This document shows, in pieces, positions 1-6,963 of a stretch of 11,378 bases of DNA; the first letter of the stretch is position 1, and each line of letters opens with the position of its first letter. The notes beneath the pieces are model-generated. The model saw nothing but the letters and a program-made list of their open reading frames with translations, did not search any database and was not told the DNA's origin. Source of the stretch: Lachnospiraceae bacterium UBA3774 (GTDB lineage: Bacteria > Bacillota > Clostridia > Lachnospirales > Lachnospiraceae); the NCBI GenBank assembly GCA_002369255.1, contig DFFO01000096.1, forward strand, positions 1-11,378, in the 5' to 3' direction. The position numbers and the translations under genes are program-made.

Positions 1-157
1 GTCCGTCCGTAGGAACAATCGTTCCTGTAGCAGTGTCCAAACGGCCAATCAGTGTTCGCTTGGATCGGGGCTGCTTCTTCTTTTTGTCCCAGTAGGAGAC
101 AGATTCATAAACGTAAGTGATACCACTGCGCTTGTCCAACTGCTTGACCGTTGCCAT
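1..157 (-). CDS. Transposase-like protein, N-terminal part (runs off the window)
   Basis: The reading frame starts at ATG 157-155 and stays open for 52 codons to the window edge, so only the N-terminus is seen (MATVKQLDKRSGITYVYES...). It continues with a YWDKKKKQPRSKR basic stretch and then IGRLDTATG-IVPTDG. This pattern (an opening on 'KRSGITYVYES..YWDK', a basic patch, then 'IG..D..TG.IVPT') resembles the start of DDE transposases of IS1634/IS4-like elements in Clostridia; that is recall, not a search. The catalytic DDE residues lie outside the window. A good Shine-Dalgarno, GGAGG at 171-167, sits 9 nt before the ATG. The gene points away from mecA and has its own palindrome-covered promoter, as expected of an insertion sequence at the edge of a core-gene block. 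Family assignment is uncertain, and whether the copy is intact cannot be seen. Confidence 0.6.
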   Translation of the reverse strand, partial: MATVKQLDKRSGITYVYESVSYWDKKKKQPRSKRTLIGRLDTATGTIVPTDG

Positions 158-174
158 AGCGACCACCCTCCCAC

Positions 175-212
175 AAATCATTGTTATGTGTTATAACACA
201 TAACAATGATTT
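175..212. promoter_or_regulatory. 38-bp perfect palindrome upstream of the transposase gene
   Basis: Positions 175-212 are exactly self-complementary, with the centre between 193 and 194 (core TTATAA). The symmetry breaks at 174/213. It ends 3 nt from the GGAGG ribosome-binding site of the transposase gene and overlaps the proposed -10 box. Possible roles are an operator for an autoregulator or, in read-through RNA, an 18-bp hairpin abutting the ribosome-binding site. The symmetry is directly seen; the function is inferred. Confidence 0.8.
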
Positions 213-217
213 TGCAA
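190..217 (-). promoter_or_regulatory. Putative promoter of the transposase gene
   Basis: On the minus strand TTGCAA (217-212) is followed after 16 nt by TATAAC (195-190). This would start transcription near 183, giving a leader of about 25 nt before the ATG at 157. The -10 box lies inside the palindrome, so a palindrome-binding protein would block this promoter. The match is moderate (4/6 for -35, 5/6 for -10). Confidence 0.45.
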
Positions 218-316
218 GAGGAATAGCGTGAATAATCAAAGAAAATCAACGAGTTTGCGGCATCGGTGCCAGGATTTCATAGTGCTGTGTTGCGGGAATT
301 CAGGATAAAAGCAAAC

Positions 317-351
317 AAAAAACGCGACTGTTTTTGGCAGCCGCGTTTTTT
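317..351 (-). terminator. Intrinsic terminator downstream of mecA
   Basis: An A-run and ACGCG arm (317-326) plus CTG (328-330) pair with CAG (338-340) and CGCGT plus a T-run (342-351), leaving one A/C mismatch and a 7-nt loop. On the minus strand it follows the mecA stop by 12 nt and ends in six T, the form of a Rho-independent terminator. It is A/T-flanked on both sides, so it could also stop plus-strand transcripts. Confidence 0.8.
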
Positions 352-363
352 GAAACTGAAAAC

Positions 364-1044
364 TTATTTTGTGACCATCGCAATGGCGTTGTCCTTATAA
401 ACAGTCTCATAATGTTCTGAGTAATATGCCTCTGTGCAGGAGCTTCCGCCGACCTGCATGCCGTATTCGACGATGGAATTGCAGATCATGTCAAAGGTCT
501 CGGAGTCGATGATCTTGTCTGTGAGGGTAAGATAATACTGCCCGGAAGAAGGATGACGGTACAGGCTGCTTTCTCCGTAGAATATATGCGACAAAACGGC
601 GCACGCCGTCTTTACCTCGCGAAGATCACGGTAAACAAAAGCACGGCAGGCGGATTTTTCTTTTTGACTTTCTGTGTTGTAGGAAACGCTTTCCTCAGCG
701 ACCTTGTCATCTGCAAATGCGCCCATGAGTTTTTCAAGGGATGCAAGAAGCTCTTCTGCGCGAGGGCGGTTTTTGAATCTGTTGCTCGCTTCCTCCGCAT
801 CGTCAACGCGCGTAATGATGACCGTCAGAGAATCTCTGGCGGCAGGAATGGCCTCTATCATCACGGGCACGTTCTCCGCATAAAAATCAAACTCGCTTCC
901 GGCCTCGCGGAGCACGTCGGCAAAAAGCTTACGCGCCTTTTCGCTGCCTCCGAAAAAGTCTTTTATGGTGAGGTGCCTGTCTTCGAAATCGCTCCGAAAC
1001 AGAGTACATTTTATTTGGTTGTCACTGATCTTTTCTATCTTCAT
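364..1044 (-). CDS. mecA: MecA-family adaptor protein for the ClpC(P) protease
   Basis: The product has 226 residues and matches MecA/YpbH adaptors. It opens with MKIEKISDNQIKCTLFRSD-ED and continues 'IKDFFGGSEKARKLFADVLREAG..FDFYAENVPVMIEAIP', the N-terminal substrate-binding domain (about residues 1-85). An acidic, poorly conserved linker (about 85-133) follows, then the C-terminal domain (about 134-226) with 'SLYRHPSSGQYYLTL'. In Bacillus MecA the C-terminal domain binds ClpC and the N-terminal domain presents substrates such as ComK; this is family knowledge and the substrate here is unknown. The start ATG 1044-1042 fits the conserved N-terminus, but no Shine-Dalgarno precedes it; a weak promoter places +1 at or beside the ATG. 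The gene diverges from the exonuclease gene and ends at a clear terminator. Confidence 0.88.
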   Translation of the reverse strand: MKIEKISDNQIKCTLFRSDFEDRHLTIKDFFGGSEKARKLFADVLREAGSEFDFYAENVPVMIEAIPAARDSLTVIITRVDDAEEASNRFKNRPRAEELLASLEKLMGAFADDKVAEESVSYNTESQKEKSACRAFVYRDLREVKTACAVLSHIFYGESSLYRHPSSGQYYLTLTDKIIDSETFDMICNSIVEYGMQVGGSSCTEAYYSEHYETVYKDNAIAMVTK

Positions 1045-1050
1045 ATCGAC

Positions 1051-1078
1051 AGTTTAATACATTTTCAAAAAAAGTAAA
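1051..1078 (-). promoter_or_regulatory. Putative mecA promoter abutting the start codon
   Basis: On the minus strand TTTACT (1078-1073) lies 16 nt before TAAACT (1056-1051). The expected +1 falls on or beside the A of the mecA ATG (1044). Each box matches the vegetative consensus at about 4 of 6 positions. Together with the missing Shine-Dalgarno this suggests a leaderless transcript. Confidence 0.35.
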
Positions 1079-1100
1079 GCGGCAAGATGAACTTTTTATA

Positions 1101-1122
1101 AAGATTTAATCTTCTGAAGATT
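1101..1122. repeat. Overlapping palindromes in the divergent mecA/exonuclease spacer
   Basis: AAGATT-T-AATCTT (1101-1113) and AATCTTC-T-GAAGATT (1108-1122) share the middle AATCTT arm, giving two overlapping perfect inverted repeats. They lie between the two divergent promoters, where a dimeric regulator could bind. AT-rich sequence makes chance symmetry possible. Confidence 0.45.
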
Positions 1123-1138
1123 TTGGGCAATAACCTGT

Positions 1139-1166
1139 TTGATTTGACCGCTATTTATGATATACT
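1139..1166 (+). promoter_or_regulatory. Promoter of the exonuclease gene (extended -10)
   Basis: TTGATT (1139-1144), a 16-nt spacer, and TATACT (1161-1166) preceded by TG at 1158-1159, forming an extended -10 element. Predicted start is near 1173, about 30 nt before the ATG at 1203. Confidence 0.6.
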
Positions 1167-1202
1167 TCTGTCTGTTTATCGGAAAGAAAAAGTGGATTTT
1201 TT

Positions 1203-2162
1203 ATGAATTATATAGTATTTGATCTTGAATGGAATCAAAGCCCCGGCGGAAAATCAAAAGAAAACCCAAAGCTTCCTTTTGAGATAATCGAGATAGGCGC
1301 CGTCAGGCTGAACGAAAATTTTGAGCAGACCGGAACGTTTCAGGAGGTTATCCGCCCGCTTGTATATCATCACCTTCATTTCAGAATGAAGGAAGTGGTC
1401 CCGGTCAGCGAGGACGAGCTGATGAAGGCGCGTACGTTTTCGCGCGTAGCCAGAGATTTTCTTGAATGGTGCGGAGATGATTTTGCCTTTGTGACGTGGG
1501 GAAATCTCGACGTTTTGGAGCTTCAGCGCAATCTCGATTACTACCGCATTCCGTATTCGTTCGGCAAACCGCTTTTGTATTTTGATCTTCAAAAGCTTTA
1601 CAGCATCAGATATTCCGACGGAAAAAAACGCCTCGCCCTTGAGGATGCTGCCGGAGAGCTCGGCATTCCGAAGACCATACCTTTTCACAGAGCGCTCGAC
1701 GACGCGCTCTATACGGCGCAGATCATGGAAATGATGGACTTTGATGCCGTAAAACAATACGTCTCCGTTGACTATTACAAGCTTCCGGAAAACAGAGAAG
1801 AGGAAATATATCTCGATTTCCCCACGTATTCAAAATACGTTTCCAGAATTTTTCCGGACAAAAATACCGCTATCTCCGACAAAAACGTTTCTTCGCTCGG
1901 CTGCCCGAAATGCAAAATGCCGGTATGGAAAAAGATCAGATGGTTTTCCACGGGAAACAGCGGCGTTTATCTGGGGCTGGTCAAATGCCCGAGGCACGGT
2001 TTTATAAAGGGCAAGATAAGACTGAAAAAACTGCCTGACGAAAGGATCTTCGTCGTAAAGACCACAAAGATCACCGATCAGGAGACCGCTGACGAAATCC
2101 GAAAAAAAAGAGCTGATCTGCAGGAAAAAAGACGGCAGATCCGGCGCAGAAAAAAATCATAA
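1203..2162 (+). CDS. DEDDh-family 3'-5' exonuclease with a C-terminal zinc-ribbon-like module
   Basis: The product has 319 residues. Residues 1-175 form an EXOIII/DnaQ-like (RNase T superfamily) nuclease fold with the full DEDDh set: D7 and E9 in 'VFDLEWNQ', D103 in 'WGNLDVLELQRN', and H162 with D167 in 'FHRALDDAL'. These acidic residues bind the two catalytic metals. The closest named relatives I recognise are KapD/EriI-type exonucleases annotated as sporulation inhibitors; substrate (DNA or RNA) is not determined. The C-terminal part carries C234-x2-C237 and C262-x2-H265, a probable zinc site, and a very basic tail (about 300-319) that could bind nucleic acid. The Shine-Dalgarno is weak (AGTGGA), but the start fits the conserved N-terminal beta strand. 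It is monocistronic, with its own promoter and a terminator directly after the stop. Confidence 0.85.
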   Translation: MNYIVFDLEWNQSPGGKSKENPKLPFEIIEIGAVRLNENFEQTGTFQEVIRPLVYHHLHFRMKEVVPVSEDELMKARTFSRVARDFLEWCGDDFAFVTWGNLDVLELQRNLDYYRIPYSFGKPLLYFDLQKLYSIRYSDGKKRLALEDAAGELGIPKTIPFHRALDDALYTAQIMEMMDFDAVKQYVSVDYYKLPENREEEIYLDFPTYSKYVSRIFPDKNTAISDKNVSSLGCPKCKMPVWKKIRWFSTGNSGVYLGLVKCPRHGFIKGKIRLKKLPDERIFVVKTTKITDQETADEIRKKRADLQEKRRQIRRRKKS

Positions 2163-2189
2163 AAAACTCCGATCATTTCGGAGTTTTTT
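2161..2189. terminator. Bidirectional terminator between exonuclease and carboxypeptidase genes
   Basis: ACTCCGA (2166-2172) pairs with TCGGAGT (2178-2184) around a TCATT loop, flanked by A5 on the left and T5 on the right. It therefore ends transcripts on both strands. It overlaps the exonuclease stop codon and lies 1 nt from the stop of the convergent carboxypeptidase gene, serving both. Confidence 0.92.
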
Positions 2190-2190
2190 C

Positions 2191-3552
2191 TTAACGTATC
2201 GACCTGCGGCGCTTTTTCTTTCTTCGCCGCGTGCTTCCGTTGATAAAGCGATTGATAATTATTCCCCCCACGACGATCACGGCGACAGAAATGCCCGAAA
2301 TGATCAAAATAGTATAGAGACTGCTTTTTTCACCGCTTCTTGCCTCGATATCCGTATCCGCGTTTTCCGAGGTCTTTCCGAGAAAAGCAAAAGGGTCGTC
2401 CTTTTCGGTATTGATAAGCAGATCCGCCGCACCGATCAGAGCGTCCTCATAGCAGTAAAAAACCCTGCCGATCCTGCCTCCCAAAGAAGCCTCGCCCTCC
2501 CACACTGTCTGCGAGGTAAGAGCAGAAAACGGGATTTCACCGGCAATGCACAGGCCTGCGGTGTCGGGAACGGCCAGCGAAATAACGTTGGGCGAGAGAA
2601 AAGAATTGCCTGTCCCCGATCCCGAAACAGAAGGGTCTGCTTCATTTATACTGTAAAACTTGTAATTGTCAAAACCGTAATCAAAAAGCGTTTTTGTAGA
2701 ATCGGCCCTTTCCTTTGCAGACGAGCAGTGAAGGGCTACGCAGATGAGATTCATCCCGTCCTTTGCGGCGGATGTGACAAGAGTAAAGCCTGCAAGAGAG
2801 GTATATCCGGTCTTTCCGCAGACTGCGTACTTGTATTTTTCGCTGCCGCGCAAAAGATCATGCTTCATAAAGACGCGAAGCGAATCGCTGTGCTTGTTTG
2901 TGGCGGGGATAGTGTAATCTGTGGTAGAGTCGATTTCAACAAACTCCGGATGTTTTATCGCCTCGCACATGATAAGAGCCATATCGTGACAGGTGGTATA
3001 GTGATTTCCATCGTTAAGCCCGGAAGGGTTTGCAAAATGCGTATTCGTACAGCCAAGCTCCGCAGCTCTTTTGTTCATGAGTTCGGCAAAGGCTTCAATG
3101 CTGCCGCTTACGTGCTCTGCAAGCGCCTGTGCCACCTCGTTTGCCGAAGCTACGAGCAGCGCGTAAAGACAGTCGCGTACCGTCATTATTTCCCCTTCGG
3201 TCCTGGCTATTCCGGAGCTTCCGGCCTCGAGCTCGTGAGTCGCTCTGTATGAAAAAGTGACGTTTTCCTCAAGCTCACAGTTTTCAATGACGATAAGCGC
3301 GGTCATGATTTTTGTGATGCTGGCAGGGTAATAAGCGGTATCTGCGTCTTTTGAATAAAGTATGGCCTTGCTTCCGGCTTCTATGAGAATGATCGACGGA
3401 GCGTCGACCAAAGGCGCGTCGGGGCGCCCGGGAACAGCAGTTACGTCTATAAGCTCGTCTTTGGGGACAGTAAGAGCCTGCGCCGCTGACGGAAAACAAA
3501 GCAGCGCGGCAAGACCGATCAACAGTATTTTCAGACGAAACAATCTTTTCAT
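2191..3552 (-). CDS. dacF: D-alanyl-D-alanine carboxypeptidase (S11 / PBP5-DacF type), membrane-anchored
   Basis: From ATG 3552-3550 the product has 453 residues. A signal peptide (MKRLFRLK then a hydrophobic core, likely cleavage after SAAQA, residue 26) sends it to the outer face of the membrane. The S11 active-site motifs are all present: S78-I-T-K81 (nucleophile and base), S136-A-N138, and K247-T-G249. It removes the terminal D-Ala from peptidoglycan pentapeptides, limiting cross-linking. The catalytic domain is followed by a beta-rich PBP5-C-like region, a disordered stretch, one transmembrane helix near residues 415-440, and an Arg/Lys-rich tail (RRRKKKRRR), instead of the usual amphipathic anchor. 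A longer frame from TTG 3588 exists, but that TTG is the -35 box of the promoter and would bury the signal peptide. No Shine-Dalgarno precedes the ATG. The dacF symbol is by similarity; dacB/dacA-type naming is possible. Confidence 0.85.
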   Translation of the reverse strand: MKRLFRLKILLIGLAALLCFPSAAQALTVPKDELIDVTAVPGRPDAPLVDAPSIILIEAGSKAILYSKDADTAYYPASITKIMTALIVIENCELEENVTFSYRATHELEAGSSGIARTEGEIMTVRDCLYALLVASANEVAQALAEHVSGSIEAFAELMNKRAAELGCTNTHFANPSGLNDGNHYTTCHDMALIMCEAIKHPEFVEIDSTTDYTIPATNKHSDSLRVFMKHDLLRGSEKYKYAVCGKTGYTSLAGFTLVTSAAKDGMNLICVALHCSSAKERADSTKTLFDYGFDNYKFYSINEADPSVSGSGTGNSFLSPNVISLAVPDTAGLCIAGEIPFSALTSQTVWEGEASLGGRIGRVFYCYEDALIGAADLLINTEKDDPFAFLGKTSENADTDIEARSGEKSSLYTILIISGISVAVIVVGGIIINRFINGSTRRRKKKRRRSIR

Positions 3553-3559
3553 GCTATGG

Positions 3560-3588
3560 ATTGTATCATCATTGAAAAACAATGACAA
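3560..3588 (-). promoter_or_regulatory. Strong sigma-A-type promoter of the carboxypeptidase gene, abutting the ATG
   Basis: On the minus strand TTGTCA (3588-3583), a 17-nt spacer, and TACAAT (3565-3560) form a near-consensus promoter (5/6 and 5/6). Predicted +1 is at 3555-3552, that is at or up to 3 nt before the ATG at 3552. No ribosome-binding site can fit in the leader, implying a leaderless mRNA. Confidence 0.65.
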
Positions 3589-3644
3589 GAACTACGGCCG
3601 GTCTTGATTTAGAAAAATTTAGGTTTTTAAAAAGACTGTTCGTC

Positions 3645-3673
3645 TTGAAAAAACACGCGCTTTATTTTATTAT
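3645..3673 (+). promoter_or_regulatory. Promoter of the mreB-recD2-comF unit
   Basis: TTGAAA (3645-3650), a 17-nt spacer, and TATTAT (3668-3673). Predicted start is near 3680, about 32 nt before the mreB ATG. It matches the vegetative consensus in 4/6 and 5/6 positions. Confidence 0.6.
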
Positions 3674-3711
3674 TATCGGGTATAGCTTTTTAGTGACCAG
3701 GAGGAAGAAAA

Positions 3712-4716
3712 ATGCTCTCAATGTCAATGGATATCGGCATAGATCTCGGAACGGCAAGCGTTCTGATTTATATAAAAGGCAAAGGAATAGTTTTGAAAGA
3801 GCCGTCGGTCGTTGCATATGACAGAGATACGAATGAGATCAAAGAGATCGGCGAAGAAGCAAGAAAGATGATCGGAAGGACTCCCGGAAATATTGTCGCG
3901 GTGCGGCCTTTAAGGCAGGGCGTTATTTCGGACTATGACATCACCGAAAAAATGCTCAAATATTTCATAAAAAAAGCAATGGGACGCCGCACCATCAGAA
4001 AACCGCGTATTGCGGTCTGCATTCCGAGCGGAGCCACCGAAGTCGAAAAAAAGGCGGTTGAGGACGCCACCTATCAGGCGGGAGCCAGAGAGGTCAGTAT
4101 TATCGAGGAGCCCGTGGCCGCTGCCATAGGCGCAGGTATTGATATTTCAAAGCCCTACGGAAATATGATCGTGGATATCGGGGGAGGAACTACCGATATA
4201 GCTATCATATCACTGGGAGGAGCGGTAGTGAGCAGCTCTGTCAAAGTCGCCGGAGACGATTTTGACGACGCCATAGTCCGCTATATCAGAAAAAAACATA
4301 ATCTCCTTATCGGAGAGCGTACTGCGGAGGAAATAAAAATAGCGATCGGATGCGCCTATCCGCGCCCCGAAATGCTTACGATGGACGTAAGAGGCAGAAA
4401 CCTCGTGACCGGCCTTCCAAAGACCATTACCGTCACATCCGACGAGATGATGGAGGCTTTGAACGAGCCGTCCGCCAAGATCGTCGAGGCCGTACACAAC
4501 GTTCTTGAACGCACGCCGCCGGAATTGGCCGCGGACATCTATGAGAGAGGGATAGTTATGACGGGAGGCGGAAGCCTGCTCGGAGGACTTGACGAGCTCA
4601 TAGAAGAAAAGACAGGGATCAATACCATAGTCGCCGAGGACGCCCCTACGGTCGTGGCCGTGGGAACCGGGCGTTTTATCGAATTTATCCACAATAAAAC
4701 GCAAGAGGATTATTGA
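3712..4716 (+). CDS. mreB: Rod-shape-determining actin homologue MreB/Mbl
   Basis: The product has 334 residues, the usual MreB length. The actin-fold ATP-binding motifs are present: phosphate-1 'GIDLGTAS' (residues 9-16), phosphate-2 'DIGGGTTD' (155-162), and the adenosine loop 'MTGGGSLLGG' (283-292). The hinge sequence 'EEPVAAAIGAG' and the MreB 'VIVRPLRQGVI'-type segment (here VAVRPLRQGVISDYD) also fit. MreB forms membrane-bound filaments that direct the elongation peptidoglycan machinery. AGGAGG at 3699-3704, 7 nt from the ATG, fixes the start; ATGs at codons 4 and 6 lack a site. No mreC or mreD follows. Instead recD2 begins 6 nt after the stop, so this may be an Mbl/MreBH-like paralogue rather than the one in the mreBCD cluster; sequence alone here does not settle that. 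Confidence 0.93.
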   Translation: MLSMSMDIGIDLGTASVLIYIKGKGIVLKEPSVVAYDRDTNEIKEIGEEARKMIGRTPGNIVAVRPLRQGVISDYDITEKMLKYFIKKAMGRRTIRKPRIAVCIPSGATEVEKKAVEDATYQAGAREVSIIEEPVAAAIGAGIDISKPYGNMIVDIGGGTTDIAIISLGGAVVSSSVKVAGDDFDDAIVRYIRKKHNLLIGERTAEEIKIAIGCAYPRPEMLTMDVRGRNLVTGLPKTITVTSDEMMEALNEPSAKIVEAVHNVLERTPPELAADIYERGIVMTGGGSLLGGLDELIEEKTGINTIVAEDAPTVVAVGTGRFIEFIHNKTQEDY

Positions 4717-4722
4717 TAATCT

Positions 4723-6963
4723 ATGGATCAGGACACCGTAACCGGTTTCATAAGTCATATTATATTTCAAAATACGGAAAACGGTTACACCGTGCTATCC
4801 CTTTCCTGCGGCGACGAAGAAGTGACCGTGACGGGAATCCTGGGCGGGGTCAGCGAGGGCGAATCGCTGAAATGCCGGGGATCTTTTACCACGCATCCAA
4901 TTTACGGAGAACAGTTCAATTGCACTTCATATGAGGTTACCGAACCGGAGGACGCCGCCTCGATAGAGCGTTATCTCGGATCCGGCGCGATAAAGGGCGT
5001 CGGACCGGCGCTTGCTTCGAGAATAGTAAAGGCGTTCGGAAACGATACCCTGCGCATTATCGACGAAGAACCGCAGCTGCTCGCGCAGGTTCGCGGAATA
5101 AGCGACAACGGGGCGCGGGAGATAGCCGTGCAGGTCTCCGAAAAAAAAGAAATGCGCAGCGCCATGCTGTATCTTCAAAAATACGGTATCTCACTTTCAC
5201 TTTCGGTAAAAATCTACGAGACCTACGGTCAGGAGGTCTATTCCGTTTTAGAAAAAAATCCGTATAAGCTTGCCGACGACATATCGGGCGTCGGCTTTAA
5301 GATCGCCGACGAGATCGCAAAAAAGATCGGTTTTGCTCCGGAGAGCGATTTCAGAACAAAAAGCGGCATCTATTATGCGCTGATCAGCGCAGTTTCCGAT
5401 GGGCACGTTTATCTTCCGAAGCAGGAACTGTATGAAAAGACAGCGGAGCTTTTGGGCTGCGAAATCGAGAGATTTGAAGAGTGCCTTGCTGAACTGAGCG
5501 TTACCGGAAAAGTAAAGCTTGCCGAAAGAAATGAAGGCGAGGTCGTCTATGCCGCACAATATTACTATATGGAAATAAACGTGGCCAAAAAACTCGCTGA
5601 TCTTGCCGTTACCTACAGGGCTGACGAGGAAAAGATCGACAGGATTTTGTCTTTTATTTTGGAAACGGACGATTTCGAACAGGACGAAGACCAGAGAAAT
5701 GCCGTGGTATCAGCGGTTTCAAACGGAGTCACTGTAATAACAGGGGGCCCCGGTACCGGAAAGACCACTACGATCAACGCCATTATCAGGGTCTTTGAAG
5801 AGGATGACAAACAGGTGGTTTTGGCTGCGCCTACCGGCAGGGCGGCAAAGCGCATGACCGAGGCGACAAAATCCGAGGCCAAGACCATTCACAGACTGCT
5901 TGAATTCCAGGGAGGCGAGGACGGAAACGATGATACCTCTCGGGTACGGTTTTTGAGAAATGAGCAAAATCCTATTGACGGCGACGTAATAATCATTGAC
6001 GAGATGTCGATGGTGGATATTTTTCTTATGAATTCGCTGCTTCGGGCCGTCCCTTACGGAGCGCGGCTGATACTTGTAGGCGACGCGAGTCAGCTTCCTT
6101 CCGTAGGAGCCGGAAACGTCCTTTGCGATATCATTGATTCTGGCGCCGTTACCGTAGTCGAGCTAAAGAGGATCTTTAGACAGTCGGACGTAGGCGATAT
6201 CATCAAAAACGCCCACAAAATAGACGTCGGCGAACCGATAGACACCGAAAAAAAGAGCGATGATTTTCTTTTTGTAAAAAGATATGACGCAGGAAGGATT
6301 GTGGGCAGCACCATTACTCTTGTAAAGGAAAAACTGCCGGGGTACGTTCATGCTCCCGCTATGGATATCCAGGTGCTGACGCCGATGCGCAAAGGGCCTT
6401 TGGGCGTGGAATATTTAAATCGCGTTCTTCAGGAAGCGCTGAACCCGCCGAAGAGCGGCAGGCGCGAAAAGCTTCTTCCTCAGGGATTGTTTCGTGAGGG
6501 AGACAAGGTCATGCAGATCAAAAACAACTATCAGACCGAGTGGGTCGCCCGAAGCCCGAAGGGCTTTGTCATCCAGGAAGGGAGAGGCGTTTTTAACGGT
6601 GATATAGGCATCATAAAAAGTATAAATCTGTTTTCCGAAGAGATCTGCGTGGCGTTTGATGAAGGGCGGGAGGTCGTTTATCCGTTCCATAATGCCGATG
6701 AACTGGAGCTTGCATATGCGCTTACGGTTCACAAATCGCAGGGCAGCGAATATCCCGCAGTCGTAATCCCGCTGCTTTCTGGGCCGAAGCCGCTGATGAA
6801 CAGAAATCTTATTTATACGGCAGTTACCCGCGCAAAGTCGTGCGTCTGTATAGTCGGCTCACCGGAGTGTTTTTTGGCTATGACCGAGAATAACGAGATC
6901 AGAAAGCGTTATTCCGGTCTTACGGAATGTTTGATGGAGGAATTTTGTTTTTCGGGTACTTAA
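4723..6963 (+). CDS. recD2: RecD2-type ATP-dependent DNA helicase
   Basis: The product has 746 residues, typical of stand-alone RecD2 (SF1B, 5'-3' helicase) and not the RecBCD subunit. Order: an OB-like N-terminal region (about 1-75), tandem helix-hairpin-helix segments ('GAIKGVGPALASRIV' near 88-102 and a second near 180-200), then the helicase core with Walker A 'GGPGTGKTTT' (341-350), Walker B 'IIIDEMSMVD' with D426-E427, and a UvrD-C2-like end with 'LTVHKSQGSEYP' and 'YTAVTRAK', which carry motifs V-VI. RecD2 acts in replication-fork and recombinational repair and mismatch-repair-related processes in Bacillus and Deinococcus; the role here is by homology. AGAGGA lies about 13 nt before the ATG, a long spacing, but the start sits 6 nt after mreB, so translational coupling is likely. 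Its 3' end overlaps comF. Confidence 0.94.
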   Translation: MDQDTVTGFISHIIFQNTENGYTVLSLSCGDEEVTVTGILGGVSEGESLKCRGSFTTHPIYGEQFNCTSYEVTEPEDAASIERYLGSGAIKGVGPALASRIVKAFGNDTLRIIDEEPQLLAQVRGISDNGAREIAVQVSEKKEMRSAMLYLQKYGISLSLSVKIYETYGQEVYSVLEKNPYKLADDISGVGFKIADEIAKKIGFAPESDFRTKSGIYYALISAVSDGHVYLPKQELYEKTAELLGCEIERFEECLAELSVTGKVKLAERNEGEVVYAAQYYYMEINVAKKLADLAVTYRADEEKIDRILSFILETDDFEQDEDQRNAVVSAVSNGVTVITGGPGTGKTTTINAIIRVFEEDDKQVVLAAPTGRAAKRMTEATKSEAKTIHRLLEFQGGEDGNDDTSRVRFLRNEQNPIDGDVIIIDEMSMVDIFLMNSLLRAVPYGARLILVGDASQLPSVGAGNVLCDIIDSGAVTVVELKRIFRQSDVGDIIKNAHKIDVGEPIDTEKKSDDFLFVKRYDAGRIVGSTITLVKEKLPGYVHAPAMDIQVLTPMRKGPLGVEYLNRVLQEALNPPKSGRREKLLPQGLFREGDKVMQIKNNYQTEWVARSPKGFVIQEGRGVFNGDIGIIKSINLFSEEICVAFDEGREVVYPFHNADELELAYALTVHKSQGSEYPAVVIPLLSGPKPLMNRNLIYTAVTRAKSCVCIVGSPECFLAMTENNEIRKRYSGLTECLMEEFCFSGT
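6936..6947 (+). promoter_or_regulatory. Ribosome-binding site deciding the comF start (TTG)
   Basis: GGAGG at 6936-6940 lies inside the recD2 reading frame and 4 nt before TTG 6945-6947, in frame with comF. The alternative ATG 6927 has only weak complementarity (TACGGA) upstream. This makes TTG the better start, although the 4-nt spacing is slightly short. Confidence 0.55.

Noticed and set aside
259..270. GGCA-TCGG-TGCC hairpin as an insertion-sequence end
   Set aside because: The stem is only 4 bp and the other end of the element is outside the window, so no terminal repeat or target duplication can be matched.
553..1077. 174-residue plus-strand frame opposite mecA
   Set aside because: mecA on the minus strand has clear family similarity over its full length; the plus frame is a shadow with no recognisable motif.
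2728..3252. 174-residue plus-strand frame opposite the carboxypeptidase gene
   Set aside because: It lies fully inside the S11 catalytic domain, whose three active-site motifs are on the minus strand.
3553..3588. TTG-started 12-residue N-terminal extension of the carboxypeptidase
   Set aside because: The TTG is part of a near-consensus -35 box and the extension precedes a normal signal peptide start.
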